47,679 nt of DNA from an uncultured Prevotellaceae bacterium. GTDB taxonomy: Bacteria > Bacteroidota > Bacteroidia > Bacteroidales > Bacteroidaceae. Shown here one piece after another: positions 41,082 to 47,679 of this stretch (its first letter is position 1; the number at the start of each line of letters is the position of its first letter). The stretch spans positions 1 through 47,679 of the forward strand of contig OMZE01000029.1 of the NCBI GenBank assembly GCA_900315455.1, given 5' to 3'. The notes under the pieces were generated by a model. It had not been told where the DNA came from, searched no databases, and saw only the letters and a list, made by a program, of their open reading frames with translations. The position numbers were made by a program, and so were the translations under genes.

Positions 41082-41924
41082 TTAAGCTTCTTCTGCGTGG
41101 TTGGCTTCGTAGGTCTGTGCGATTGAATATCCAACTTCGTCGAGTGCGTAAGTCAACTTGTCCACCTTGTTGGTGAAGTAGTTGTAGGATACAACAGCAA
41201 ACCATGATGTGGCAATACCGAAGGCAGTGTTGATAAGGGCCTCGGAGATACCTTGTGCCAACTGGCCAGAGTCTGCGGCACCACCTTTACCCATGGCGGA
41301 GAACGACTTGATCATACCAACCACAGTTCCGAGAAGTCCGGTAAGTGTACCGAGGGTTACGATGGTAGCGATGATGGGGAGGTTCATTGTGAGGGTAGGC
41401 ATCTCAAGCTGGGTGGCTTCCTCGTGAGCCTGGGCAATCTTTGCCACTTTCTGAGCCTTCTTGATACCAGGGGTCTGCTCCATCTCCTTGTAAGCGTTCA
41501 GAGAAGCGGAGAGCACGTTGGCCACAGAACCTTTCTGCTGGTCGCAGAGTTGCTGAGCCTTAACGAAGTCATTGGCATTCAAGGCAGCCTTGATGTTGGT
41601 CACAAACTTAGGCAGAGAGCCTTTACCGAAAGCGGTCTTCAGAGCCAGCCAACGCTCGATAGACATAGCGAGCACGGTGAGCAACAGGGTGTGGATCACA
41701 GGCACGATGACACCGCCCTTGAAGATCAGGCCCCATACGTCCTTGGCTTCGCCTTCAGCATCACCACCTTCGAAGTGCATGCCGTTGCCAAACCACAAGA
41801 AGAAGAACAAGAAAGCGAATATTGCGCAAGCGATGATGATCCAGAATGCGCCTCTCACTCCTGTGAAACCAGTACTTTTCTTTGCCGGCTTTGCTCCGCC
41901 AGCGGGTTTTGTTGTTGTTGCCAT
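41082..41924 (-). CDS. exbB: ExbB/TolQ proton channel protein
   Basis: The 280-residue product has an N-terminal low-complexity segment, three membrane spans (FWIIIACAIFAFLFFFLWF; VIPVIHTLLLTVLAMSIERWL; PIIATIVTLGTLTGLLGTVVGM) and the conserved LTGLLGTVVGMIKSF and IALINTAFGIATSW-like ISEALINTAFGIATSWFAV region. It forms the proton channel that energises TonB. It is the first gene of the operon with a predicted leader of about 115 nt. Confidence 0.93.
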   Translation of the reverse strand: MATTTKPAGGAKPAKKSTGFTGVRGAFWIIIACAIFAFLFFFLWFGNGMHFEGGDAEGEAKDVWGLIFKGGVIVPVIHTLLLTVLAMSIERWLALKTAFGKGSLPKFVTNIKAALNANDFVKAQQLCDQQKGSVANVLSASLNAYKEMEQTPGIKKAQKVAKIAQAHEEATQLEMPTLTMNLPIIATIVTLGTLTGLLGTVVGMIKSFSAMGKGGAADSGQLAQGISEALINTAFGIATSWFAVVSYNYFTNKVDKLTYALDEVGYSIAQTYEANHAEEA

Positions 41925-42041
41925 AATTTTTTTAATTTGTTGATTTAAGTTATTAATAAATTTAAGTTATAAAAATGTCGATAATAATAATACTTAAAAT
42001 GTATTATGCTTATGCATACATATGTAATTACATTAACTTCG

Positions 42042-42049
42042 CAAAGATA
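42042..42049 (-). promoter_or_regulatory. -7 box of the exbB operon
   Basis: TATCTTTG on the minus strand predicts a start near 42037 and a long A/T-rich leader of about 115 nt. A good -33 TTTG is not visible. Confidence 0.6.
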
Positions 42050-42135
42050 ATAATTTAGATGAAACTAATCTTGTGATTAAGGAATTTTAACAATTTATTT
42101 CTCTATTTTTGCTTTATCTGTGCCTTTGTTTCTTG

Positions 42136-43329
42136 TCAATGCAGTGCTGCGAGGGCTTCTTTGATGCGTCGCATGGCCTCGCGGATGTTGGTGTCGCTGG
42201 TGGCATAACTCATCCTGAAACACTCGGGGTCGCCGAAGGCATCGCCTGCCACGGTGGCCACATGGGCTCGGTCGAGCAGGTAGAGGGCAAGGTCGGTGGA
42301 ACTGGCGATGGTAGTGGTGCCGTCGCTTTTGCCGAAGAAGGAGTCGCACTTGGGGAAGAGGTAGAAAGCACCCTCGGGCACGTTCACCTCCAGACCGGGG
42401 ATGTCCTTGGCGAGGGCCACGATGAGGTCGCGGCGGCGCTCAAAGGCCTGCCGCATCTCCTCCACGCAGTCCTGTGGCAGCACATAGGCGGCCTCGGCGG
42501 CTTTCTGACTCACCGAACAGGCACCGCTGGTGTATTGTCCCTGCAACTTGTTGCAGCCCTTCACTATCCATTCGGGGGCGGCCATGAATCCGATTCTCCA
42601 TCCGGTCATGGCGTAGGCCTTCGACACGCCGTTGATGATGATGGCGCGCTCTTTCATCCCGTCAAACTGGCCGATGCTTTCATGGTGCCCGGTGTAGTTG
42701 ATGTGCTCATATATCTCGTCGGCGAGCACGAAGAGGTCGTCGTGGGCGAGCACTACGTCGACAATCGCACGAAGTTCTTCCTTGGTGTATACGCTGCCCG
42801 TGGGGTTGCTCGGCGAACAGAGTATCAGCATGCGGGTCTTGGGGGTGATGGCGGCTTCGAGTTGCTGGGCGGTCATCTTGAAGTTCTGTCCGAAACCAGT
42901 GGGCACCACTACGGGTTCTCCGCCAGCCAACTTCACCATCTGTGGGTAACTCACCCAATAGGGAGCGGGTATGATAACTTCTTCACCATCGTCGACAAGG
43001 GCCATGATGGCGTTGCAGACACATTGCTTGGCACCGTTGGAGACGAGGATTTCGTTGGGGGAGTACTCCAGCCGGTTCTCGTTCTTCAGTTTCTCGCTGA
43101 TGGCCTTGCGCAGACTGGGATATCCCGGGACGGGGGAGTAGCGTGAGTAATTCTCGTCGATGGCTTGCTTGGCAAGTTTCTTGATGGCGTCGGGGGTGTT
43201 GAAGTCGGGCTCACCGACACTGAGGTTGATGACGTCGATGCCTTGTGCTTTCATCTCGCTGCTCTTCTGCGACATCACGAGGGTGGCTGAAGGGGCGAGG
43301 CGGTTGAGTCGTGCAGATAATTTTGCCAT
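42136..43329 (-). CDS. Class I PLP-dependent aminotransferase (aspartate type)
   Basis: The 397-residue product belongs to fold-type I transaminases: SVGEPDFNTPDAIK, VSNGAKQCVCNAIMALVDDGEEV, SPSNPTGSVYTKEEL and the PLP lysine region NGVSKAYAMTGWRIGFM. It exchanges amino groups between aspartate or related amino acids and 2-oxo acids. I selected the ATG at 43329 (MAKLSARL); the ATG at 43341 adds MTTY and is equally readable. It follows ribBA on the same strand with a 112-bp gap. Confidence 0.92.
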   Translation of the reverse strand: MAKLSARLNRLAPSATLVMSQKSSEMKAQGIDVINLSVGEPDFNTPDAIKKLAKQAIDENYSRYSPVPGYPSLRKAISEKLKNENRLEYSPNEILVSNGAKQCVCNAIMALVDDGEEVIIPAPYWVSYPQMVKLAGGEPVVVPTGFGQNFKMTAQQLEAAITPKTRMLILCSPSNPTGSVYTKEELRAIVDVVLAHDDLFVLADEIYEHINYTGHHESIGQFDGMKERAIIINGVSKAYAMTGWRIGFMAAPEWIVKGCNKLQGQYTSGACSVSQKAAEAAYVLPQDCVEEMRQAFERRRDLIVALAKDIPGLEVNVPEGAFYLFPKCDSFFGKSDGTTTIASSTDLALYLLDRAHVATVAGDAFGDPECFRMSYATSDTNIREAMRRIKEALAALH

Positions 43330-43441
43330 ATATGTCGTCATTTTTTGGGTTTCTAGTTTCTTAACGGATGGAAAGCCACTTTATTACGTTGGAAGCGGGC
43401 TTTTCATCCTCTTGGGCTAAAGTGGGTGTCACGAGGTGGGG

Positions 43442-44650
43442 TTAGAGATGCAGGGTGTGCCCCATGCGCTCTTTCTTCGTGCGCAGGTATTTGATGTTGT
43501 AGGGATTGGGGGTGGTCTCGATGGGCACGTTCTCCACGATCTCCAGGCCATAGGCCTCGAGTCCCACGCGCTTCACGGGGTTGTTGGTGAGCAGGCGCAT
43601 CTTGTGGATGCCAAGGTGGCGCAGCATCTGTGCCCCGCACCCATAGTCGCGCTCGTCGGGCTTGAAACCGAGGTGGGTGTTGGCATCCACGGTGTCGTAG
43701 CCTTCTTCCTGGAGTTTGTAGGCGGCAATCTTGTTCATCAGGCCGATGCCGCGGCCCTCCTGCTGCATGTATATGAGCACGCCCTTGCCTTCTTTCTCTA
43801 TCATCTCCAGCGACTTGTGCAGTTGTTCGCCGCAGTCGCAGCGCATGCTGCCGAGGATGTCGCCGGTAATGCACGAGGAGTGCACCCTCACGAGCACAGG
43901 CTCGTCGGCGCTCCAACTGCCCTTGGTGAGGGCAAAGTGCTCGGTGCCGTTGCTCTTCTGCCGGAAGGGGATGAGTTTGAATTGCCCCCATTGCGTGGGC
44001 AGGCTGACCTCGTTGCCCACCTCGATGAGCGAGTCGCGCTGCAGGCGGTAGGCTATCATGTCCTTGATGGTGATAATCTTCAGACCGTGCTCAGTAGCCA
44101 TCTTCTTCAACTCCGGCAGACGGGCCATCGTGCCGTCATCGTTCATGATTTCCATCAGTGCGCCGGCAGGGTAGAGGCCGGCAAGGTGGCAGAGGTCAAT
44201 GGTGGCCTCGGTGTGGCCGCTGCGACGCAGCACGCCGTGGTCCTGGGCGTAGAGGGGGTTCACATGACCGGGACGGCCAAAGGTCGCGGGGGTCGACGTG
44301 GGGTCGGCCAACGCGCGGATGGTAGCGGCACGGTCGTGGGCGCTCACCCCGGTGGTGCACCCTTCCAACTTGTCGATGGTGACGGTGAAGGGGGTGCCGA
44401 GCACGGAGGTGTTCTCCGACACTTGGCGGGGCAGGTCGAGTTCCTCGCACCGCGAGATGGTGATGGGGGCGCAGAGCACGCCGCGGGCGTGTTTGAGCAT
44501 GAAGTTCACTTTCTCGGCGGTAATCTTCTCGGCGGCGATGACGAGGTCGCCCTCGTTCTCGCGGTCTTCATCGTCGACGACGATGACGAACTTCCCTTCC
44601 CGGAAGTCTTTCACGGCGTCTTCTATGCTGTCGATGATTATCTGTTCCAT
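43442..44650 (-). CDS. ribBA: Bifunctional RibBA (DHBP synthase/GTP cyclohydrolase II)
   Basis: The 402-residue product combines the DHBP synthase domain (about 1-200: [39 protein letters not shown]) with GTP cyclohydrolase II (about 205-402: [24 protein letters not shown] with zinc cysteines, then [11 protein letters not shown]). It supplies the two precursors of riboflavin. The start at 44650 begins MEQIIIDS; a longer frame would overlap the upstream lptF gene. It starts 4 bp after the LptF/LptG-type gene. Confidence 0.95.
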   Translation of the reverse strand: MEQIIIDSIEDAVKDFREGKFVIVVDDEDRENEGDLVIAAEKITAEKVNFMLKHARGVLCAPITISRCEELDLPRQVSENTSVLGTPFTVTIDKLEGCTTGVSAHDRAATIRALADPTSTPATFGRPGHVNPLYAQDHGVLRRSGHTEATIDLCHLAGLYPAGALMEIMNDDGTMARLPELKKMATEHGLKIITIKDMIAYRLQRDSLIEVGNEVSLPTQWGQFKLIPFRQKSNGTEHFALTKGSWSADEPVLVRVHSSCITGDILGSMRCDCGEQLHKSLEMIEKEGKGVLIYMQQEGRGIGLMNKIAAYKLQEEGYDTVDANTHLGFKPDERDYGCGAQMLRHLGIHKMRLLTNNPVKRVGLEAYGLEIVENVPIETTPNPYNIKYLRTKKERMGHTLHL

Positions 44651-44654
44651 ATTA

Positions 44655-46589
44655 TTATAATGTAATGTCGTTTCCTGTGGCCGACTTGTCGAGGCCTTTC
44701 TCCTTGATGCGGGCGATGATGTTGGCATTGTTTTGCTTGATCACACGGAGGTCTTTGAGCAGGCGGAGCCTGAATGTCCACATACGGATGTAGAGGAAGG
44801 CACCGAGGGGGACGAGGATGGCGGCCATGATGTTGAGCCACTTGCGCTCGAAGGGCCGGGTATGGGCTTTCTCGGAAACCACGGGATAGCGGCCCAGGAG
44901 CGATAATATCATTCTGTCGCGGGTGTTGCCCAGGTCTTCAATCACCGACTCGAGTTCCTCGCTGATGCGCTCTATCTCATGGTCGGGCTGGTATTTGAAG
45001 AACACCTTGATGATGTTGGGAGGCGACTTCAGGTTGTGGTCGTGGGCATAGGTGGTCACCTCATTGCTCAGGCGCTCCAACTCTTCTATGTCGGCGATAT
45101 AGTTGGGGTCGTTGATAATCACTTCCTTGCCCTGCACGCTGCGCTTGCGGCGCATACCCAGGATGCGCATGCCCAGATTCACGTAGGCGTCGAGGTTGAA
45201 CACGGCGGAGTCGTTGTTGGCCTTATAGGTCACGAAGGCCGCCGTGGGGGCGAGGACGGCGGTGGCGAGCCCCTTGCCGAACCATATCGACCACATTCCG
45301 CCGCGGGCCATGCGGTAGCCGGTGTTGTCGAGGATATAGAAGATGATGAATACCACCACCGAAGCGATGATGGGAATGCCGAGTCCGCCCTTGCGGATGA
45401 TGGCTCCAAGCGGTGCGCCGATAAAGAAGAAGATGATGCACGACAGGGCGAGCACAAACTTGTTGATGGCTTCTATCTTGTGCTGCCTGAGGTCGTAGTC
45501 GCCTTCATCGGTCACCATGCTCTTGAAGTCGAGTTCGCTCATGTGCTGGTTCACCTTTGAAAGGGCGTTGTTCATCGCCAGGCGCTGCTTGTCGGCGGAG
45601 AGTTGGTTGTAGAGGCTGTCGAAATTGTATTCCTGACGGCGAGAGGCCTGCAGCGCGCGCAGCGAGTCGGCCTTGGAGATACCGTTTATGGCATAGGTCA
45701 CATGCTTGGCATCGTTGAAGTAGGCTCGTCCGATACTGTCGAAGGTATGGTTCAGCGAGTCGATGTCTACGCGGATCTGACTGAGACTCTTGCCTTGTGC
45801 GTTCTGCCCCCATACATTGGCATCGGCAAGACTGAAGTCGCCGTCGAAGTCTATCAGGATGCGTTTCTTCCAGAATGACTCGCGGCGGTAGGGCACAGAG
45901 GCGTTTCCGCCAAGTTCCGAGGAGCGCATGTTCTCGAACCACTCGCCGCTGTAGAGGCTCAGCAACAGGTGCTTCTTCTCGGCGGTCGACTGCAGCATGC
46001 CCGAGTCGGCGAGGATGATGGCGGCATCGTCGTAACTGCCGGTCATGCGGTAAATCATGATGCCGTAGAGCATGCCGGTGTTGAGGTCCTTCCGCTGCAC
46101 GTAGATATTGCACTGGGGTATGCCGTCGTAGAAAATGCCTTCTGGAATCTCGAGTTCCGGACTCTTCTGCTTCATCGAGATGAGCAGGCGGGCCATCTTC
46201 TTCTTCGACTCCGGACCCACGTTGTTCTGGAAGTAGAACGAGCCGCAGGCGATGAGCACCACGATGAATGCAAGGGGCCTAAGGGTCTGCATCAGTGAGA
46301 TGCCTGCCGCCTTGATGGCGGTGAGTTCAGAGGTCTCACCCAGGTTGCCGAAGGCGATGAGCGAGGAGAGGAGAATGGCGAGGGGAAGGGCCTGTGGCAC
46401 CATCATCAGCGACATGTACCAGAAAAACTGCCCGAGAATGTCGAGGGTGAGGCCCTTGCCGATGAGGGTGTCGACATATTGCCACACAAACTGCATCATC
46501 AGCACAAACAGGCTGATGAAGAATGTGCCGACAAAAAGCAGCGCAAACTGCTTGATGATCATGACGTGGAGCCTCTTTATCCCAAACAT
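44655..46589 (-). CDS. LptF/LptG family permease
   Basis: The 644-residue product has LptF/G-like layout: three N-terminal membrane spans ([60 protein letters not shown]), a long periplasmic domain (about 125-380), then three further spans ([54 protein letters not shown]). An additional C-terminal region (about 490-644) ends with a predicted membrane segment. It exports LPS across the periplasm with LptB. As the only copy in the window it cannot be assigned to LptF or LptG. It may be co-transcribed with ribBA. Confidence 0.9.
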   Translation of the reverse strand: MFGIKRLHVMIIKQFALLFVGTFFISLFVLMMQFVWQYVDTLIGKGLTLDILGQFFWYMSLMMVPQALPLAILLSSLIAFGNLGETSELTAIKAAGISLMQTLRPLAFIVVLIACGSFYFQNNVGPESKKKMARLLISMKQKSPELEIPEGIFYDGIPQCNIYVQRKDLNTGMLYGIMIYRMTGSYDDAAIILADSGMLQSTAEKKHLLLSLYSGEWFENMRSSELGGNASVPYRRESFWKKRILIDFDGDFSLADANVWGQNAQGKSLSQIRVDIDSLNHTFDSIGRAYFNDAKHVTYAINGISKADSLRALQASRRQEYNFDSLYNQLSADKQRLAMNNALSKVNQHMSELDFKSMVTDEGDYDLRQHKIEAINKFVLALSCIIFFFIGAPLGAIIRKGGLGIPIIASVVVFIIFYILDNTGYRMARGGMWSIWFGKGLATAVLAPTAAFVTYKANNDSAVFNLDAYVNLGMRILGMRRKRSVQGKEVIINDPNYIADIEELERLSNEVTTYAHDHNLKSPPNIIKVFFKYQPDHEIERISEELESVIEDLGNTRDRMILSLLGRYPVVSEKAHTRPFERKWLNIMAAILVPLGAFLYIRMWTFRLRLLKDLRVIKQNNANIIARIKEKGLDKSATGNDITL

Positions 46590-46628
46590 CGTGAACTAAA
46601 ACTATATCACGGATTCATTGTCGAAATG

Positions 46629-46636
46629 CAAAAGTA
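46629..46636 (-). promoter_or_regulatory. -7 box of the LptF/LptG-type gene
   Basis: TACTTTTG on the minus strand predicts a start near 46624 and a leader of about 35 nt. Confidence 0.6.
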
Positions 46637-46756
46637 CGACAATTTTATCAGAAACTCCCATTTTTTGGATTTTTTATTCTTACTCAACGTTTGTCGGTAA
46701 GGAAAAATGAGACGAGAAGAAGGGCTTGAAGAAGAGTGGAGGACCAAAGGACGGAA

Positions 46757-47155
46757 TCATAGTCCGGTGGCCTGACGCAACTGGTCGAAATTCTGCTCCC
46801 AGATGTCGTAAAGGCTGTCGAGGTCTTCGGGGAGGGCGAAGTCGGTCACGTGCAGACTGTAACCGTCAGTCATCTCGTTGTGCACCATGCGCATCTCCAG
46901 ATAGGCTTCGGGGTCGGTCTCGTCGGCCCAACGTAGGCGGATGTGGCTGTGGCGCACGCGTTCCAGCGTGTTGGCACAGCGTTTCTCATGGTGACTCCAT
47001 TCGTCGCCCCATGTGAAGAAGAACTTGTCGTCTACGGCTTTCACTTCATCGGCAAGCCATTTGCCCATTCCGCCTTCGGTGCTGATGATTCCCCAAATGA
47101 TATTGGCAGAGGTGGAACGGAGGCTGCGCTCAATCTCTATTTGTTGTTTTTTCAT
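46757..47155 (-). CDS. START-like domain protein
   Basis: The 132-residue product starts MKKQQIEIERSLRSTSANIIWGIISTEGGMGKWLADEV and ends with helix DLDSLYDIWEQNFDQLRQATGL. Alternating beta strands and the terminal long helix suggest a helix-grip SRPBCC/START-like fold, of the Bacteroidetes type. ATG 47155 follows a short leader; an ATG 60 bases upstream adds a weak N-terminus. Hydrophobic ligand binding is possible but unproven. Confidence 0.85.
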   Translation of the reverse strand: MKKQQIEIERSLRSTSANIIWGIISTEGGMGKWLADEVKAVDDKFFFTWGDEWSHHEKRCANTLERVRHSHIRLRWADETDPEAYLEMRMVHNEMTDGYSLHVTDFALPEDLDSLYDIWEQNFDQLRQATGL

Positions 47156-47241
47156 TTGTGTCAGGAGGATTAAGGTTTCTTTATATAAATAGGTAAATGG
47201 TGGTGACGCAAACATGGCGTCATGTGTTTCTTACGATGTGG

Positions 47242-47249
47242 CAAATATA
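47242..47249 (-). promoter_or_regulatory. -7 box of the START-like gene
   Basis: TATATTTG on the minus strand predicts a start near 47237 and a leader of about 80 nt. Placement of a -33 box is uncertain. Confidence 0.55.
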
Positions 47250-47288
47250 GCAAAAAAAGTTTGATACAAGAAAAAAAAAGAAAATATT

Positions 47289-47319
47289 TTTGGCGATAAC
47301 AAAAAAATGCTTACCTTTG
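47289..47319 (+). promoter_or_regulatory. Promoter of the CAU tRNA
   Basis: TTTG (47289-47292), 19 bp and TACCTTTG (47312-47319) lie 20 bp before the tRNA. Confidence 0.8.
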
Positions 47320-47338
47320 CACCCGCTTAAAACATGAT

Positions 47339-47412
47339 GGCGGGATAGCTCAGCTGGTTAGAGCGCATGATTCATAATCATGAGGTCCCCGGTTCAATCC
47401 CGGGTCCCGCTA
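47339..47412 (+). tRNA. tRNA with CAU anticodon, probably elongator tRNA-Met
   Basis: A 74-nt cloverleaf folds completely: acceptor stem 7 bp (G1-U72 wobble), D stem GCTC/GAGC, anticodon stem CATGA/TCATG with loop TTCATAA (anticodon CAT), 5-nt variable loop, T stem CCCGG/CCGGG with TTCAATC. CCA is not encoded. The anticodon stem lacks the three G-C pairs of initiator tRNA. A tRNA-Ile decoding AUA through lysidine cannot be excluded from sequence alone. Confidence 0.93.
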
Positions 47413-47423
47413 CTTTAAGAATC

Positions 47424-47459
47424 AGAGAGTTACGAAGTTCGTAGCTCTCTTTTGTTTTT
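47424..47459 (+). terminator. Rho-independent terminator after the tRNA
   Basis: AGAGAG-T-TACG (47424-47434) pairs with CGTA-G-CTCTCT (47440-47450), loop AAGTT, then a T-rich tail. Confidence 0.85.
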
Positions 47460-47463
47460 CCCT

Positions 47464-47485
47464 ACGATACAAAAACGATACAAAA
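47464..47485. repeat. 11-bp direct repeat beside the tRNA
   Basis: ACGATACAAAA occurs twice in tandem (47464-47474, 47475-47485), 52 bp after the tRNA. It could be a recombinase arm or core site, or the trace of an insertion. Confidence 0.6.
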
Positions 47486-47566
47486 TTGGGGTTTTATATG
47501 TCTTATGAAAGATTGTGGAACCATAATATCGGGTCAGCGGATAAACCTGGTTGGCGGGCTGCCCGG

Positions 47567-47679
47567 TCAAGAGTATAGCTTTGAGAGTCTGTACATGAAG
47601 AACTTGATGTCGGTCACTCCTCTGAACTGTGTCCTGAAAGCTTTTATTTTCGCGTTGAACGACTCAGCCGAGGCGTTGG
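47567..47679 (-). CDS. Transposase C-terminus (truncated by window edge)
   Basis: Read on the minus strand, the frame gives NASAESFNAKIKAFRTQF followed by RGVTDIKFFMYRLSKLYS and a stop at 47567-47569. The AESFNAKIKAFR and RGVxDixFFxxRL pattern is the end of a DDE transposase of the ISAon1/ISL3-like kind, from memory. Only about 37 residues fall in the window, so whether the element is intact is unknown. Confidence 0.8.
   Translation of the reverse strand, partial: NASAESFNAKIKAFRTQFRGVTDIKFFMYRLSKLYS

Overview
The window reads as a chromosomal segment of a Bacteroidales bacterium, most likely Prevotella or a close relative. Many promoters match the Bacteroidetes form (TTTG, 19-21 bp, TAnnTTTG). 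Other lineage markers are a PorT-type outer membrane protein, a BspA-like surface protein ending in a Prevotella-style C-terminus, a C10 cysteine protease, a stand-alone AICAR transformylase, and an ExbB-ExbD-ExbD-TonB cluster. GC content looks close to 50 %. There is no CRISPR array, prophage or rRNA operon. The only mobile-element trace is a transposase tail at the right edge.

Layout. 1-1.6 kb: end of the ribosomal protein operon (rpoA, rplQ). 1.7-7.3 kb: a glycine-zipper lipoprotein, glutamate dehydrogenase (minus), and a 993-aa protein with receiver-like domains joined to a PEP-synthase-type nucleotide-binding domain. 7.5-14.6 kb: an RDD membrane protein divergent from a tight operon (SpoIIM-like protein, multi-pass protein, DUF4129, DUF4350, MoxR ATPase, DUF58), a conserved membrane-associated module of unknown function. 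Two copies of a small RNA locus with identical predicted RNA bodies flank it. 14.9-22.6 kb: secreted C10 protease with dockerin-like C-terminus, aquaporin, rhodanese/metallo-beta-lactamase fusion, class II fructose bisphosphate aldolase, SASA-type esterase. 22.8-28 kb: Nnr NAD(P)HX repair enzyme, a repeat-rich intergenic region, a fused Hpt-Adk reading frame, ObgE and PgeF. 28-30.4 kb: a small basic protein, the PurH-like transformylase and L19. 30.6-36.1 kb: BspA-like protein with a small downstream gene, PorT, and a 2[4Fe-4S] ferredoxin missed by a length cut-off. 36.3-41.9 kb (minus): exbB-exbD-exbD-tonB-phosphate-binding-like lipoprotein-TPR protein. 42.1-47.2 kb (minus): aminotransferase, RibBA, LptF/LptG-type permease, START-like protein. 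47.3 kb to the end: a CAU tRNA, its terminator, an 11-bp direct repeat and the C-terminus of a transposase.

The strongest unexplained signal is the duplicated small RNA locus near 7.4-7.54 kb and 14.65-14.8 kb. Promoter box, RNA body and terminator are identical over 76 bp. Upstream, two dyads (TTGA-N6-TCAA, like an FNR/CRP-family box, and TGTA-N5-TACA) keep identical spacing although the bases around them differ. A second theme is a family of non-coding repeats, about 100 bp with attached TTTTCAA heptamers, at gene 3' ends. All functions are inferred by reading sequence, without database searches; promoter and start-site positions are predictions.
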